DNA of 53,301 bases, taken from Deltaproteobacteria bacterium. GTDB taxonomy: Bacteria > Desulfobacterota > Binatia > UBA12015. Of the stretch, positions 34,895 through 45,042 are shown one piece after another (within the stretch, counting starts at the first letter, position 1; the number at the start of each line of letters is the position of its first letter). The notes beneath the pieces were generated by a model that ran no database searches, was not told where the DNA came from, and was given only the letters and a program-made list of their open reading frames with translations. The DNA is taken from positions 1-53,301 of the forward strand of contig JAJCZO010000204.1 in the NCBI GenBank assembly GCA_029262355.1. Direction: 5' to 3'. A program made the translations under genes and the position numbers.

Positions 34895-35323
34895 TCACCC
34901 GACCGCGGCCAACCGCTCCACCTGCCGCCTGGGATCGGCAAGGAAGCGGGCCCCGATCGAGATTGGGCGTTTCTTGTTCTGCTCGAACCACGCGATGAGT
35001 CCGTCACGTAGGCAGTCTGAGTCGAGATCCAGGATGTCGCAGGTAGTGTTGAACGCGAACAGTGTCTGGTTCTCCTCGTCGGTCACCCAGCGGTAGACCT
35101 CGGAGAACTGTTCACGCTTCTCGTTGCTCTCGGCGAACGCGGTTTTCTGGAACGTCTCGATGGCGTCCTGGAGGACTGCTGCCACCAGGCGATGCTCGCC
35201 GTCGCGCCAGGAATGGCTGCGGAGCATCCCCGAGAACTGTCCAGGGGTCATGTGGTCCGGGTCGAGGCTGTCTATGCCGCGGTCGAATCCACGGTCGTCA
35301 CGGGCCAGTGCGGATGATTCCAT
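34895..35323 (-). CDS. Hypothetical soluble protein downstream of iscR
   Basis: The 142-residue acidic protein is not recognised. It is mostly helical (LVAAVLQDAIETFQKTAFAESNEKREQFSEVYRWVTDEENQTLFAFNTTCDILDLDSDCLRDGLIAWFEQNK in pieces), without a signal or membrane segment, and has two cysteines in a C-x8-C spacing. The ATG at 35323 lacks a strong Shine-Dalgarno. It follows iscR after 114 bases containing a stable hairpin, so it may be outside the isc transcript. Confidence 0.6.
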   Translation of the reverse strand: MESSALARDDRGFDRGIDSLDPDHMTPGQFSGMLRSHSWRDGEHRLVAAVLQDAIETFQKTAFAESNEKREQFSEVYRWVTDEENQTLFAFNTTCDILDLDSDCLRDGLIAWFEQNKKRPISIGARFLADPRRQVERLAAVG

Positions 35324-35410
35324 GACCCAATAGACGCTGGGGTGGATGGAGTATTCGACGTCTGGGGTGTGGCAATTCGACGCATGTGGTGAGATTTTTC
35401 CACCAGCATA

Positions 35411-35430
35411 CCGCAGCTTTCGGGCTGCGG
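35411..35430 (-). terminator. Stable hairpin after iscR
   Basis: CCGCAGC and GCTGCGG form a perfect 7-bp stem around a 6-base loop, just past the iscR stop. No T run follows closely, so it may be a transcript-stabilising or Rho-assisted end rather than a classic intrinsic terminator. Confidence 0.45.
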
Positions 35431-35437
35431 ACGCGCA

Positions 35438-35905
35438 TCAGCTCAGTGAGTCGCCGGGGGCGGTGTCCGCGGTGGTGGTGACGAAGGGTAGGCCCGGCGC
35501 GCCCAGCAGCGTGGAGAGCTTGGTGGCGGCGAAGTAGTCGATCAGGCGGCGTTGGCCTTCGGCCCAGATGTGCTGCATGCCGCACGTCGTGCTGACGGAG
35601 CACATGTGGGGGTCCCCCACGCATACGTTGAGGGCGATGGGCCCCTCGACGGCCTCCATGACCTCCTTGAAGGAGATGTCGGCGGGGCTGCGTGCGAGGC
35701 GGTAGCCGCCGTGGGCGCCCCGGCGGGAGTTCACGAGCCCCGCGCGGATGAGGTCTTGGATGATTTTCTCCAAGAACTTCTTGGGGATCGCCTCGGTGGA
35801 GGAGACCTCGCCGATGGACGTGGCTCGCTCAGTGTCTTGGCGCGCCAGGTAGATCGTCGCACGTAGGGCGTAGTCCACCCGGCGGCTCACTTGCATCAGA
35901 GCCAT
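35438..35905 (-). CDS. iscR: IscR, Rrf2-family [2Fe-2S] transcriptional regulator
   Basis: The 155-residue regulator has an Rrf2 winged helix (SRRVDYALRATIYLA; IPKKFLEKIIQDLIRAGLVNSRRGAHGGYRLAR in pieces). The cluster-binding cysteines are Cys95, Cys102 and Cys108 with His112, close to the E. coli pattern Cys92/98/104 and His107. Holo-IscR represses the isc operon; the apo form frees it. ATG 35905 has GAGAGG nine bases upstream. It is the last gene of the isc operon here, whereas E. coli has it first. Confidence 0.92.
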   Translation of the reverse strand: MALMQVSRRVDYALRATIYLARQDTERATSIGEVSSTEAIPKKFLEKIIQDLIRAGLVNSRRGAHGGYRLARSPADISFKEVMEAVEGPIALNVCVGDPHMCSVSTTCGMQHIWAEGQRRLIDYFAATKLSTLLGAPGLPFVTTTADTAPGDSLS

Positions 35906-36015
35906 GGCGAACGGCCTCTCTTTGGCACTCTGTGGTCGGACTGCTGCATTGCGCCAATCCATCGTAGCAGATGGGCGAAGTCCTGGGCTGTCCCAAAGAA
36001 ACTCACGGAATTCCT

Positions 36016-36339
36016 CTAGAACTCTGGGATCTCGACTGTGACGTCTCCGCGGACGACGCACTGGCATCCCAGTCGGGAGTAGGGTGTCAGCCCCGGAGCC
36101 TGATCGAGCTTGTCCTCCTCGTCCTCCTCCATTTCCGAGAGGTTGTTCTCGCCCTGACGGACGATCACGTGGCAGGTCGTGCAGGCGCAGTTTCCGCCGC
36201 AGTTGTGCTCGAGCGTGATGCCGTTTTCGATGGCGATGTCGAGGAGCGAACCCGGCTTGCCGTGGTCGCCGTACGGGAAGTCCGTGTCGTCGACTTCGAC
36301 CGTCACGTCGTTGGGAAGGAAAGTCACTTTGTGTTTCAT
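36016..36339 (-). CDS. fdx: Isc-type [2Fe-2S] ferredoxin
   Basis: The 107-residue adrenodoxin-type ferredoxin has Cys47-x5-Cys53-x2-Cys56 and Cys92 as cluster ligands (HNCGGNCACTTCHVIVRQGE ... SRLGCQC). It supplies electrons for iron-sulfur cluster assembly on IscU. The acidic EEDEEDKLDQ region is where such ferredoxins dock their partners. It follows hscA by six bases, the standard hscA-fdx order. Confidence 0.95.
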   Translation of the reverse strand: MKHKVTFLPNDVTVEVDDTDFPYGDHGKPGSLLDIAIENGITLEHNCGGNCACTTCHVIVRQGENNLSEMEEDEEDKLDQAPGLTPYSRLGCQCVVRGDVTVEIPEF

Positions 36340-36345
36340 GGTTCG

Positions 36346-38166
36346 TCAATCCGTCAGTTCGTCTACGGAGCGGGTCGCGAGCGCCGCTCGAATCGAGTCG
36401 TCCATGATGCGCTCCGCGAGGGGACGACCGGCCTCGTTCACGACGTCGATCTGATCACGAATCGCGTTGTGGTCGTCACCGGCACACGCGGCGCGGAGCA
36501 CGTCGGCCGTTTCGACGAGCTTCGTGCGCTCTTCGTCCGTCACGCGGTCGGGATGGCCCTCGAGCGCGCGCTCGGTCGTGTGGAGGAGCGTCTCGGCTTC
36601 GACACGGGCTTCGATCAGGAGTCGCGCCGTGAAGTCTTCCTCAGCGAGGTCGAATGACTCCTCGAGCATGTCCTCGATCGTGCCGTCCGTGAGTCCGTAG
36701 CTCGGTTTCACTTCGATCGAGTGTTCCGTGTTCGTACGCTCGTCGCGAGCCGAGACCGAGAGAATCCCGTTCGCGTCGATGAGGAAGGTGAGTTCGACGC
36801 GGGGCAGGCCGGCGATCTGCGGAGGAATCGGGATTCGGAAGCGCGCGAGGCTCCGGCAGTCCTTCGCAAGCTCGCGTTCGCCTTGCAGCACGTGGACGTC
36901 GACGTGGGTTTGATTGTCCACCGCGGTGGTGAACTGTTCGCGCGCGGCCGCCGGAATCGTCGTATTGCGGTCGATGAGGCGGGTGAAGACCTCGCCCATC
37001 GTTTCGATGCCGAGCGAGAGCGGTACGACGTCGAGGAGGAGCATGTCGCGCGTTCCACCGGAGAGGATGCCGGCTTGGACTGCGGCTCCGAGTGCCACGA
37101 CGTTGTCGGGATCAATGCCGGCCAGAGGTGTTCGGCGGAAGAATCGTTCGACCGCGGCGCGGACGATCGGTGTGCGCGTCGCGCCACCGACGAGAATCAC
37201 GTGGTCGATGTCGGAAACCGACCGGTCGGCGTCCGACAGTGCCTGCTTGCATCGGTCGAGGGTTCGCTCCACGAGGCCGATCGTGGCTTCCTCGAATTGG
37301 GCACGTGAGATCGAGGCGATCTTGGTTCCGCCTTCGAGGGGGAGTTCGACGCGGGCGTCGTCTTGCGCGCTGAGCGTCCGCTTCGCTTCTTCAGCCGCGG
37401 CAAGCATCAACGCGAACGTTGCTGCGCTGGCCGCGTCGCCCAGGCGGAGCTGGCGCTGAAAGTGTGCGACGATGGCGCGGTCGAAGTCGTCCCCTCCGAG
37501 GCGCGTGTCACCGCCGGTCGAGAGCACTTCGGAGAGGCCCTCGCGGAGTTGTAGGATGGACACGTCGAACGTGCCGCCACCCAGATCGAACACGGCGACG
37601 ACGGCCTCTTCTTGCTTGTCCAGTCCATAGGCGAGAGCCGCCGCAGTCGGCTCGTTCACGAGACGCAATACTTCGAGTCCGGCGAGCCGCCCGGCATCGC
37701 GGGTGGCCTGGCGCTGACTGTCGTTGAAGTATGCGGGGACGGTGATCACCGCGCGCGGGACTTCTTCCCCGAGGACCTGCTCGGCCCGACGCCGAAGCTC
37801 CCGCAGGATGAGCGAGGAGATCTCTGGTGGTGTGAGCGCCGTTTCGCTGTCGTCGTCCAAGACGATTCGCAGAGGGCCCTCCCCCTCAGCGAACCTGTAT
37901 TGGGCTCGATCGTCCGCATCGATGTGCTCTTTGCCGAGGCCCATGAAGCGCTTCACCGACAGAACGGAACTCTTCGGGTGCAGCCGCGCACGTTGGCGCG
38001 CGACGTCGCCCACGATGAACGAACCTTCTTCGAGGCGGGAGATCGCCGATGGAAGCAGCGGAGCGCCGCTGCCGGGATCCGTGATGATCTCGGGCTTTTC
38101 CCCGTTCATGAACGCGACGAGACTGTTCGTCGTGCCGAGATCGATTCCAACGATGCGCGGAGGCAT
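36346..38166 (-). CDS. hscA: HscA, Hsp70-type chaperone of Fe-S assembly
   Basis: The 606-residue chaperone has the ATPase signature [13 protein letters not shown], the [13 protein letters not shown] loop and [10 protein letters not shown], then a substrate-binding domain with [18 protein letters not shown]. With HscB it releases the Fe-S cluster from IscU. The length is close to E. coli HscA (616). The context between hscB and fdx separates it from DnaK. It starts five bases after the hscB stop. Confidence 0.95.
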   Translation of the reverse strand: MPPRIVGIDLGTTNSLVAFMNGEKPEIITDPGSGAPLLPSAISRLEEGSFIVGDVARQRARLHPKSSVLSVKRFMGLGKEHIDADDRAQYRFAEGEGPLRIVLDDDSETALTPPEISSLILRELRRRAEQVLGEEVPRAVITVPAYFNDSQRQATRDAGRLAGLEVLRLVNEPTAAALAYGLDKQEEAVVAVFDLGGGTFDVSILQLREGLSEVLSTGGDTRLGGDDFDRAIVAHFQRQLRLGDAASAATFALMLAAAEEAKRTLSAQDDARVELPLEGGTKIASISRAQFEEATIGLVERTLDRCKQALSDADRSVSDIDHVILVGGATRTPIVRAAVERFFRRTPLAGIDPDNVVALGAAVQAGILSGGTRDMLLLDVVPLSLGIETMGEVFTRLIDRNTTIPAAAREQFTTAVDNQTHVDVHVLQGERELAKDCRSLARFRIPIPPQIAGLPRVELTFLIDANGILSVSARDERTNTEHSIEVKPSYGLTDGTIEDMLEESFDLAEEDFTARLLIEARVEAETLLHTTERALEGHPDRVTDEERTKLVETADVLRAACAGDDHNAIRDQIDVVNEAGRPLAERIMDDSIRAALATRSVDELTD

Positions 38167-38170
38167 TGGC

Positions 38171-38836
38171 TCAGTCCTCGAGGGCTCCCCGGACGTCTCG
38201 CGCCAGGGTGCGTAGGTAAGAGAGCTCGGAGAGCAGGCTCTTGAGCTCGGCCCGCGCGGCCGCTGCGGCCTGTTCGTCGCCAGGCCAGTTTCTCAGAAGA
38301 TTCTCCATGGTGGTTCTTTCTTCGTTCTGTCGCTCAGAAAGCTCTGTTCCGACCTGACGGAGCTCGGCTGCGAGAGCGTCGCGCGCGTCGCCGGACGATT
38401 CGGCGAGTTCTGCAATCTTCTCTTGGATCTCGAATACGTGCGCGGCCAGTCCAGCCGGCACCTGGTTGTTGTTACGCCCCAACGATTCCCCGCTGCGTTC
38501 CAACCACCAACGGCCCCGGCTTTCGACGTCCTTCAACGTCTTGAAGGCGGCGTTTAGGAGTGCGGTGGCTTGGAGGCTCGCCCGCTGTTCCTGGGGAGAT
38601 CCGGTTTGGAACCGATCGGGATGGAGTCGCCGGCTCAGCTCGTAGTACCGTGTCTGGAGCTGTTTCTCGTCGATCTCGGGTCGTCCCTCGAATCCGAAGA
38701 GATCTGAGTAGTTACTGTCGCTGGGGAGGGATTGAACCGCCTCACAGCTGGCGCAGAAGAACGCAACTGGACCTGGTTCTTTGCATCGCCAGCATCGGAT
38801 CTGCGGTTCAGACCCCGAAGGAGGCGCCGCAGCCAC
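38171..38836 (-). CDS. hscB: HscB, J-domain co-chaperone with an N-terminal tetracysteine motif
   Basis: The 221-residue co-chaperone has a J domain with RRLHPDRF (the HPD triad) and a C-terminal helical domain that binds IscU. Ahead of the J domain lies a zinc-finger-like C15-x2-C18 ... C28-x2-C31, absent from E. coli HscB but known from human HSC20. Start is GTG 38836, which overlaps the end of iscA by 29 bases; no ATG, GTG or TTG between it and the cysteines fits. A longer reading from 38995 lies antiphase inside iscA. Confidence 0.88.
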   Translation of the reverse strand: MAAAPPSGSEPQIRCWRCKEPGPVAFFCASCEAVQSLPSDSNYSDLFGFEGRPEIDEKQLQTRYYELSRRLHPDRFQTGSPQEQRASLQATALLNAAFKTLKDVESRGRWWLERSGESLGRNNNQVPAGLAAHVFEIQEKIAELAESSGDARDALAAELRQVGTELSERQNEERTTMENLLRNWPGDEQAAAAARAELKSLLSELSYLRTLARDVRGALED

Positions 38837-39140
38837 AGCTTCGTTTGACGTTCGGGTTCTGAAGGTTGAAGCCCGATTGCATGAGGTCGTCCGCATAGTC
38901 GAGCTCCGTACCGTTGAGGTACAGGTAGCTCTTTCGGTCGATGATGATGCGGGCGCCGTCACGTTCGAAGACGCGGTCGCCCTGGCGTTTCTCATCGAGG
39001 TCCATCTTGTAGGACAACCCCGAACAGCCCCCGCCGACGACTTTCACGCGAAGCCCACGTTCTTCGGGCGCGCCATCGGGGACCAAGGAGCGGATCCTGG
39101 CGACGGCAGTGTCGCTTAGTGTGATGCCTCTTGCTGCCAC
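38808..39140 (-). CDS. iscA: IscA-type A-type Fe-S carrier
   Basis: The 110-residue HesB/IscA-family protein has GGGCSGLSYKMDLDE and C-terminal SCGCGASF, the three-cysteine ligand pattern (one Cys, then Cys-Gly-Cys). It accepts iron or clusters from IscU and hands them to target proteins. It sits in the usual place between iscU and hscB. Confidence 0.95.
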   Translation of the reverse strand: MAARGITLSDTAVARIRSLVPDGAPEERGLRVKVVGGGCSGLSYKMDLDEKRQGDRVFERDGARIIIDRKSYLYLNGTELDYADDLMQSGFNLQNPNVKRSCGCGASFGV

Positions 39141-39173
39141 AGTAGTTCCTTAGGAAGGGACGTGATGTCGCCG

Positions 39174-39587
39174 TCAGGCGATCGCGCTGCCCTTGTCCCC
39201 CTTCTCGCCGTTGTGTTCGCGCCAATCCTTCACCGCGGCCTTGATCGCGTCCTCCGCGAGCACGGAGCAGTGGATCTTAACGGGCGGGAGAGACAGCTCT
39301 TCGACGATGATCGAGTTCTTGATTTGCTCGACCTCGTCGACGGTCTTGCCTTTCACGAGTTCGGTGACGTAGCTCGAGCTCGCGATCGCGCTGCCGCAGC
39401 CGAAGGTCTTGAACTTGGCGTCTTCGACGACCCCTTGCTCGCTGATCTTGAGCTGGAGCTTCATGACGTCGCCACACTCGGGCGCGCCGACGATGCCGGT
39501 GCCCACATTCTCCGCGTTCTTCTCGAACGAGCCGACGTTGCGTGGGTTGCTGTAGTGGTCGAGCACCTTGTCGCTGTAGCTGGCCAT
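39174..39587 (-). CDS. iscU: IscU scaffold protein
   Basis: The 137-residue scaffold has the expected cysteines: APECGDVMKL, FKTFGCGSAIASSS and KIHCSVLAEDAI, plus LPPVK, the HscA-recognition motif. Clusters assemble here from IscS sulfur before transfer. ATG 39587; it follows iscS by 55 bases. Confidence 0.97.
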   Translation of the reverse strand: MASYSDKVLDHYSNPRNVGSFEKNAENVGTGIVGAPECGDVMKLQLKISEQGVVEDAKFKTFGCGSAIASSSYVTELVKGKTVDEVEQIKNSIIVEELSLPPVKIHCSVLAEDAIKAAVKDWREHNGEKGDKGSAIA

Positions 39588-39642
39588 TGTATTGCCCTTC
39601 CGTCTCTCTCTGTAGTTCGTCGCGTGAGCCTGAAGTCGTCTC

Positions 39643-40887
39643 TCAGTGCGAGGCGCCGGCGAAGTAGTCTTTCAGATCAATGCCTTCTTTGGCCATCTCG
39701 TAGAGCGGCGACAACTCGCGCAGTCGTTTTACTTCCGAGATGACTCGGTCGGCTACGTAGTCGACCTCTTCTTCCGTGTTGAATCGGCCGAGCCCGAAAC
39801 GGATCGAGGTGTGGGCAAGCTCGTCCCCGACCCCGAGTGCCTTGAGTACGTACGAGGGCTCGAGCGTTGCCGACGTGCACGCCGACCCGGACGAGACCGC
39901 GATTGCCGCAAGGTCGGGCGAAGCGGAGCCGTTCAGCCCCATCAGCATCGATTCGCCTTCGATGTAGGCGAAGCTGAGGTTCAAGTTGCCCGCGAGGCGC
40001 TCGGTTGGATGACCGTTCAAGTAAACCTCGTCGAGGTCGCTGAGGATCTTGTCGTTCAGCCGCTCGCGCAGCGCCAGAATCCTGGCGTTCTCTTCGACCA
40101 TCTCTGTCTTCGCGATCTCGATTGCCTTCGCGAAACCGACGATTCCGGTGACGTTGAGCGTTCCCGAACGCATCCCGCGCTCATGACCGCCGCCGTCCAT
40201 CTGCGCCGTGAGGCGCACCCGGGGACCGCGGGATCGAACCCACAGGAGCCCAACGCCCTTCGGGCCATAGATCTTGTGAGCGGACGCAGACAGCAGGTCG
40301 ATGCCCATCTCGTTCACGTCGATCGGAATCTTGCCGAAGCCCTGGGTGGCGTCGGTATGGAAGAAGACGCCCTTCTCTTTTGCGATCTTGCCGATCTCGG
40401 CGAGCGGCTGGATCGTGCCGATCTCGTTGTTTGCGAGCATCACCGAGATGAGGATCGTGTCGTCCGTGATGGCTTCGCGAACCTGTGATGGGTCGACGCG
40501 GCCCTGCGTGTCGACGGGCAGGTAGGTGACGCGAGCGAGCTTCTTGCGCTCGAGCGACTTGCACGTGTCCAGGATCGCCTTGTGTTCCGTGGACGTCGTG
40601 ATGATGTGATTGCCCTTGTCCTTGTAGAACTCCACGATGCCCTTGATCGCGACGTTGTCGGACTCGGTGGCGCCGGAGAGCCAGATGATCTCCTTGGCCT
40701 TGCCCCCGATCAGATCGGCGGCGATCTCGCGGGAGCGGTCGACGGCTTGCTCGGCCTCCCAGCCGTACTCATGGTTGCGGCTGGCCGCGTTTCCGAATTC
40801 TTCTTGGAAATACGGTAACATTGCCTCGAGCACCCGCGGATCGAGGGGAGTCGTGGCGTGATTGTCCATGTAGATTCGACGCTTCAT
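39643..40887 (-). CDS. iscS: IscS cysteine desulfurase
   Basis: The 414-residue PLP enzyme removes sulfur from cysteine as a persulfide for IscU and tRNA thiolation. It has the PLP lysine in [14 protein letters not shown] and the mobile catalytic loop [33 protein letters not shown] is the class signature at the N-terminus. It heads the operon; a strong promoter with an inverted repeat lies just upstream. Confidence 0.97.
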   Translation of the reverse strand: MKRRIYMDNHATTPLDPRVLEAMLPYFQEEFGNAASRNHEYGWEAEQAVDRSREIAADLIGGKAKEIIWLSGATESDNVAIKGIVEFYKDKGNHIITTSTEHKAILDTCKSLERKKLARVTYLPVDTQGRVDPSQVREAITDDTILISVMLANNEIGTIQPLAEIGKIAKEKGVFFHTDATQGFGKIPIDVNEMGIDLLSASAHKIYGPKGVGLLWVRSRGPRVRLTAQMDGGGHERGMRSGTLNVTGIVGFAKAIEIAKTEMVEENARILALRERLNDKILSDLDEVYLNGHPTERLAGNLNLSFAYIEGESMLMGLNGSASPDLAAIAVSSGSACTSATLEPSYVLKALGVGDELAHTSIRFGLGRFNTEEEVDYVADRVISEVKRLRELSPLYEMAKEGIDLKDYFAGASH

Positions 40888-40913
40888 TTTTAGAGTCCTA
40901 GGGCGAGGGAGAG

Positions 40914-40933
40914 ACTATTCCGACCTGGATAGT
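40914..40933. promoter_or_regulatory. Candidate operator (inverted repeat) at the isc transcription start
   Basis: ACTATTCC at 40914-40921 and GGATAGT at 40927-40933 form an inverted repeat with a 5-base centre. It covers the expected start site of the isc promoter. This is where an Rrf2 regulator would be expected to bind; the exact E. coli IscR type-1 consensus is not present, so the assignment to IscR is inference. Confidence 0.5.
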
Positions 40934-40938
40934 ATGAA

Positions 40939-40967
40939 TTAGTAGGGTACGGGTGGCGAGCAGTCAA
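40939..40967 (-). promoter_or_regulatory. Sigma-70-type promoter of the isc operon
   Basis: On the minus strand, TTGACT (40967-40962), a 17-base spacer and TACTAA (40944-40939) make a good -35/-10 pair about 50-80 bases upstream of the iscS ATG. Promoters this close to consensus are rare in this GC-rich window. Confidence 0.65.
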
Positions 40968-40995
40968 GCAGGGCCGGTGAAATCCCTCGAAATCC

Positions 40996-41024
40996 TTGAC
41001 AATTCGGCCGGCGAGCCTCTTTAA
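40996..41024 (+). promoter_or_regulatory. Possible promoter of asnS with an almost leaderless start
   Basis: TTGACA at 40996-41001, a 17-base spacer and CTTTAA at 41019-41024. The -10 is weak. The predicted start would fall at or next to the asnS ATG (41033), which has no Shine-Dalgarno. Confidence 0.4.
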
Positions 41025-41032
41025 CCCGCCTC

Positions 41033-42325
41033 ATGGTCCTGGCGCACATTTCCGAGGTGGCGGCCCACGCCGAGCAGGTCGTGTCGGTCCGGGGTTGGCT
41101 CGCGGGCAGGCGGTCCAGCGGCAAGCTCCTGTTTCTCCAGGTCCGAGACGGAACGGGCACCATGCAGTGCACGGCGTTCAGGCCGAGCCTGCCTCCCGAG
41201 GTTTTTGAGCAGGCGAAGCACCTTCCCCAGGAGTCTTCGCTGGTCGTGACTGGCAAGGTGAACCCCGACGACCGCGCTCCTGGTGGGTACGAGCTGCAGA
41301 TCGAGGAGATCGCCTTCGTATCCTCAGCCGAGGAGTACCCGATCACCCCCAAGGAGCACGGCACCGCGTTCTTGCTGGACCGCCGACATCTCTGGCTCCG
41401 CTCGAGTCGGCAGCATGCGATCATGCGAACCCGCGCGAGCGTCGTACGCGCCTGTCGAAGTTATTTCGACGATCGGAACTTCACCCTCATTGATGCGCCG
41501 ATCTTCACTCCGGCGGCGTGCGAGGGGACGACCACACTGTTCGGGGTCGACTACTTCGGAGATCGTGTTTTCTTGACGCAGAGCGGTCAGCTCTACATGG
41601 AAGCCGGCGCGATGGCGTTCGGGAAGGTGTATTGCCTTGGTCCTACCTTTCGTGCGGAGAAGTCGAAGACGCGTCGACACTTGACCGAGTTCTGGATGAT
41701 CGAGCCGGAGGTCGCTTACCTCGACCTTGCCGGCGACATGGACTTGGCCGAGGACTTCGTCGTCTCCGTCGTCGCTCGTGTCTTGGAAGAGCGCCGCGAA
41801 GAGCTCGAGCTCCTGGGGCGCGACATCGGGGCACTGGAATCTGTTCAGAAGCCGTTTCCGCGGATCACCTACGGGGAGGCGGTCGAAACCCTCCGGTCGA
41901 TGGGCCACGAGCACGAGTGGGGCGATGACTTCGGCGCAGAGGACGAGACGGTGCTCGCGAGCAGGTACGATCGGCCTGTGATGGTTCATCGGTATCCCGG
42001 GGCGGCGAAAGCTTTCTACATGAAGAACGACCCCGAGGACCCGAAGCTAGCTCTGTGCGTCGATGTCCTGGCGCCCGAAGGATACGGGGAGATCATTGGT
42101 GGAGGTCAGCGCGAGGATGACCTGGACGTTCTTCGCGCCAAGATCGAGGAGCATGGGCTGCCGACAGATCCGTTCGAGTGGTATCTCGACCTGCGTCGGT
42201 ATGGGTCGGTGCCCCACGCTGGCTTCGGAATGGGGATCGAGCGGATGGTCGCGTGGCTCTGCGGGATCCACCATGTGCGCGAAACAATCCCGTTCCCGCG
42301 GATGCTCGAGCGGACGACGCCCTGA
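41033..42325 (+). CDS. asnS: Asparaginyl-tRNA synthetase
   Basis: The 430-residue class II synthetase has an N-terminal OB-fold anticodon domain ([25 protein letters not shown] in pieces), class II motif 2 [24 protein letters not shown] and motif 3 [16 protein letters not shown] ending [19 protein letters not shown] separates it from aspartyl-tRNA synthetase. It joins Asn to tRNA(Asn) and implies this organism need not rely only on tRNA-dependent amidation. ATG 41033 is the first in-frame start and sits very close to a candidate promoter. Confidence 0.94.
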   Translation: MVLAHISEVAAHAEQVVSVRGWLAGRRSSGKLLFLQVRDGTGTMQCTAFRPSLPPEVFEQAKHLPQESSLVVTGKVNPDDRAPGGYELQIEEIAFVSSAEEYPITPKEHGTAFLLDRRHLWLRSSRQHAIMRTRASVVRACRSYFDDRNFTLIDAPIFTPAACEGTTTLFGVDYFGDRVFLTQSGQLYMEAGAMAFGKVYCLGPTFRAEKSKTRRHLTEFWMIEPEVAYLDLAGDMDLAEDFVVSVVARVLEERREELELLGRDIGALESVQKPFPRITYGEAVETLRSMGHEHEWGDDFGAEDETVLASRYDRPVMVHRYPGAAKAFYMKNDPEDPKLALCVDVLAPEGYGEIIGGGQREDDLDVLRAKIEEHGLPTDPFEWYLDLRRYGSVPHAGFGMGIERMVAWLCGIHHVRETIPFPRMLERTTP

Positions 42326-42398
42326 CCCTTCTAGGTCTCCGCCTGGCCCCGACCCGAGCACGGTTGCGAGCGGATCCGCGGGTTGCCAGAAGCGAGGA

Positions 42399-42998
42399 AT
42401 GCTCGCGGTAGGGTTGATCGGCGGAATCGGGTCCGGGAAGAGTGAGGCGTCTGCGGTCCTGTCGGCGATGGGGGCGGAGGTCATCGATGCCGACAAGGTC
42501 GGTCACGCCGCCTATGATCCCGGGACGGAGGGCTTCCGGCGGGTCGTCGCGGCGTTCGGCAGTGGGATCGTCGGGGCCGATGGAACGATCGACCGCAAGA
42601 AGCTCGGTGCTCGCGTCTTCTCGGAGCCGGGCCAGATCGAGCGCTTGAACGCGATCGTGCACCCGCCGATTCGTGCAGAGATCGAGCGCAGACTCGCCGT
42701 AGCCCGCAAACGTGGCGAGGTGCAGCTCGCGGTGGTGGAAGCGGCAATCCTCCTCGAGGCCGGTTGGCGACCGCTCGTGGACGAGGTCTGGTTGGTGACC
42801 GCAAGTAGAGAAACCGTCCGCGAGCGTCTCGCTGAGAGCCGGGGGATGACTGCCGCTGAGGTCGACGCGAGAGTCATCAAGCAGATGCCAGACGCCGAGC
42901 GACGGGCGGCCGCTGACATCGTGATCGAGAATGACGGGGGCCGGGACGATCTCCGCCGTCGCCTCGATGAGCTCTGGGCGTCGAGAATCCCGCGTTGA
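42399..42998 (+). CDS. coaE: Dephospho-CoA kinase
   Basis: The 199-residue P-loop kinase makes the last step of CoA synthesis. It has GLIGGIGSGKSEAS at the N-terminus, VIDADKVGHAAY (the substrate-binding DAD motif), NAIVHPPIRAEI and a LID region RLAESRGMTAAEVDAR. ATG 42399 has GCGAGGA directly upstream. It follows asnS after 73 bases on the same strand. Confidence 0.95.
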   Translation: MLAVGLIGGIGSGKSEASAVLSAMGAEVIDADKVGHAAYDPGTEGFRRVVAAFGSGIVGADGTIDRKKLGARVFSEPGQIERLNAIVHPPIRAEIERRLAVARKRGEVQLAVVEAAILLEAGWRPLVDEVWLVTASRETVRERLAESRGMTAAEVDARVIKQMPDAERRAAADIVIENDGGRDDLRRRLDELWASRIPR

Positions 42999-43073
42999 CA
43001 CAGGCCGCCGCGCCCTTAAGTTGGGAAGCGTGCACGTAGCTCAGCGCTCAGACGTTCCGTCCGCGAGGCGAGC

Positions 43074-45026
43074 GTGGACGTCGGTGGGCGGGAGAAACCC
43101 TTGAAGAACATCCGTTTTTCTATCTGGTACCTGCCGGCGGCACTGCTGCTGCTGCTGATGGCCCAGAGTCTCTTCGTCGCGCCGCGCCCCGTGCAGGTGA
43201 GCTACAGCGAGCTCCAGAACCTCACCGATCAAAACGCGATCGACCGAGCCCTCATTCTATCCAACGAGATCCGCTTCGAGCTCAGGCCCGAGTACAACGT
43301 TACCGGGGAGCTTGGGAAAAAGGTCGCAGAGGCCAAGGGTGTCGTCGGATCTCTGGCAGCCGATCGCAGCGTGAAGTTCGTGGCGACCCGGCCACCCGGG
43401 CTGGATCTCGCACCGTTGGTGGCTGACCTGACCAAGCACCACGTGGAGTTCTCAGGGGAGATCGCGGACGACTTCTGGCGCACTCTCCTCCTGGGCTGGC
43501 TCCTGCCGTTCGCGCTCATTTTGGTCATGTGGAACTTCATCGGCCGCAAGATGGGTGGCGGCGGAGCCGCCGGGGCCCTGTCGTTCGGTCGCAACAAGGC
43601 CAAGATCTACGGGGAAGACGACATCGAAGCGCGCTTTACGGACGTGGCCGGGATCGATGAGCCAAAGGCGGAACTCGAAGCCGTGGTGGCGTTCCTTCGT
43701 GATCCCGCGCATTTCCAGCGCCTCGGGGGTCGGATTCCGAAGGGCGTTCTACTCGTGGGCCCACCCGGTACGGGCAAGACTCTGCTCGCGCGAGCGATCG
43801 CTGGAGAAGCCCGGGTGCCCTTCTTCTCCATCAGCGGATCCGAGTTCATCGAGATGTTCGTCGGCCTCGGCGCAGCGCGGGTTCGTGATTTGTTCGAGCA
43901 GGCGAAGGGCAAGGCACCTTGCATCGTGTTCATCGACGAGCTCGACGCGGTCGGGAAGTCGCGCGCCGGTGCCGGTCTGCAGATGGGGCGTCACGACGAA
44001 CAAGAGCAGACGCTCAATCAGCTTCTGGTCGAGATGGATGGATTCGACGCTTCGAAGGGTGTCGTGCTGCTTGCCGCGACCAATCGTCCCGAGGTCCTCG
44101 ACCCGGCGTTGCTCCGGGCCGGGCGATTCGACCGTCGCATCGCCATCGAGCTCCCAGACCGTGTCGGCCGCGACAAGATTCTTCAGGTACATCTCAAGAA
44201 GGTGAAGGCCGCGCCGGACGTCGATGTGAACGGCATCGCGGCGCGCACCCCCGGGTTCTCCGGCGCGGATCTCGCGAACCTGGTCAACGAAGGCGCATTG
44301 CTGGCTGCGCAGACGGGCGCGGACGCCGTCGAGACCCAACACTTCGTCGATGCCGCGGATCGCCTGATGACCGGCCTCGAGCGGCGTAGTCGTGTTCTGC
44401 GGCCCGAAGACAGGACCTTGGTGGCCCATCACGAATCGGGCCACGCGCTCGTGGCCTCCTTGCTGGAGGGCTCGGACCCGGTGACGAAGATCACGATCAT
44501 TCCCCGCTCCATAGGCGCCCTGGGCTTTACGATGCAGCTTCCGACGGAAGACCGCGTTCTCATGCGTCGCGCGGAGCTCCTCAATCAGCTAGCGATCCTT
44601 CTCGGCGGCCGGGTGGCCGAAGAGTTGGTTTTCGGTGATGTGAGCACGGGCGCGCAGGATGATCTCGAGCGCGCTTCGCAGCTCGCTCGGCAGATGGTCT
44701 GCCTGTACGGAATGAGCGAGAAGCTTGGGCCACTTAGCTACGGTCGCCGCGAGTCGCCCTTCCTGGGTGACATGTTGGGTCGGCCGCAGTCGGCCAGCGA
44801 AGCAACCGCGGAGGCGATCGACGATGAGGTCGCGGGATTGGTACGCCAATCCCATGCCCGCGCCCGGCAGCTTCTTTCTGAGCGTAAGCGAGGACTCGAG
44901 CGCCTCGCGGCTACCCTCGAGACAGCGGAGACCCTGGAGGGGGATGCGCTGGATCAGGCGCTGAAGGACGCGACGCAGCGCGACGCCGAGCGCGGGCGAG
45001 GCCCAGACCGCACGATGGTCGCCTAG
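43074..45026 (+). CDS. ftsH: FtsH membrane-bound ATP-dependent zinc metalloprotease
   Basis: The ~650-residue protein has two membrane helices ([18 protein letters not shown] and [20 protein letters not shown]) flanking a small periplasmic domain. The AAA+ core has PPGTGKT and the SRH region [20 protein letters not shown]. The zinc site is HHESGH near residue 450. FtsH degrades misfolded membrane proteins and short-lived regulators. Start is uncertain: GTG 43074 (GAGG upstream) or TTG 43101 (GGGAG six bases upstream), the latter giving a more typical N-terminus. Confidence 0.95.
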   Translation: MDVGGREKPLKNIRFSIWYLPAALLLLLMAQSLFVAPRPVQVSYSELQNLTDQNAIDRALILSNEIRFELRPEYNVTGELGKKVAEAKGVVGSLAADRSVKFVATRPPGLDLAPLVADLTKHHVEFSGEIADDFWRTLLLGWLLPFALILVMWNFIGRKMGGGGAAGALSFGRNKAKIYGEDDIEARFTDVAGIDEPKAELEAVVAFLRDPAHFQRLGGRIPKGVLLVGPPGTGKTLLARAIAGEARVPFFSISGSEFIEMFVGLGAARVRDLFEQAKGKAPCIVFIDELDAVGKSRAGAGLQMGRHDEQEQTLNQLLVEMDGFDASKGVVLLAATNRPEVLDPALLRAGRFDRRIAIELPDRVGRDKILQVHLKKVKAAPDVDVNGIAARTPGFSGADLANLVNEGALLAAQTGADAVETQHFVDAADRLMTGLERRSRVLRPEDRTLVAHHESGHALVASLLEGSDPVTKITIIPRSIGALGFTMQLPTEDRVLMRRAELLNQLAILLGGRVAEELVFGDVSTGAQDDLERASQLARQMVCLYGMSEKLGPLSYGRRESPFLGDMLGRPQSASEATAEAIDDEVAGLVRQSHARARQLLSERKRGLERLAATLETAETLEGDALDQALKDATQRDAERGRGPDRTMVA

Positions 45027-45042
45027 GGCAGCGGAGAGTCGC

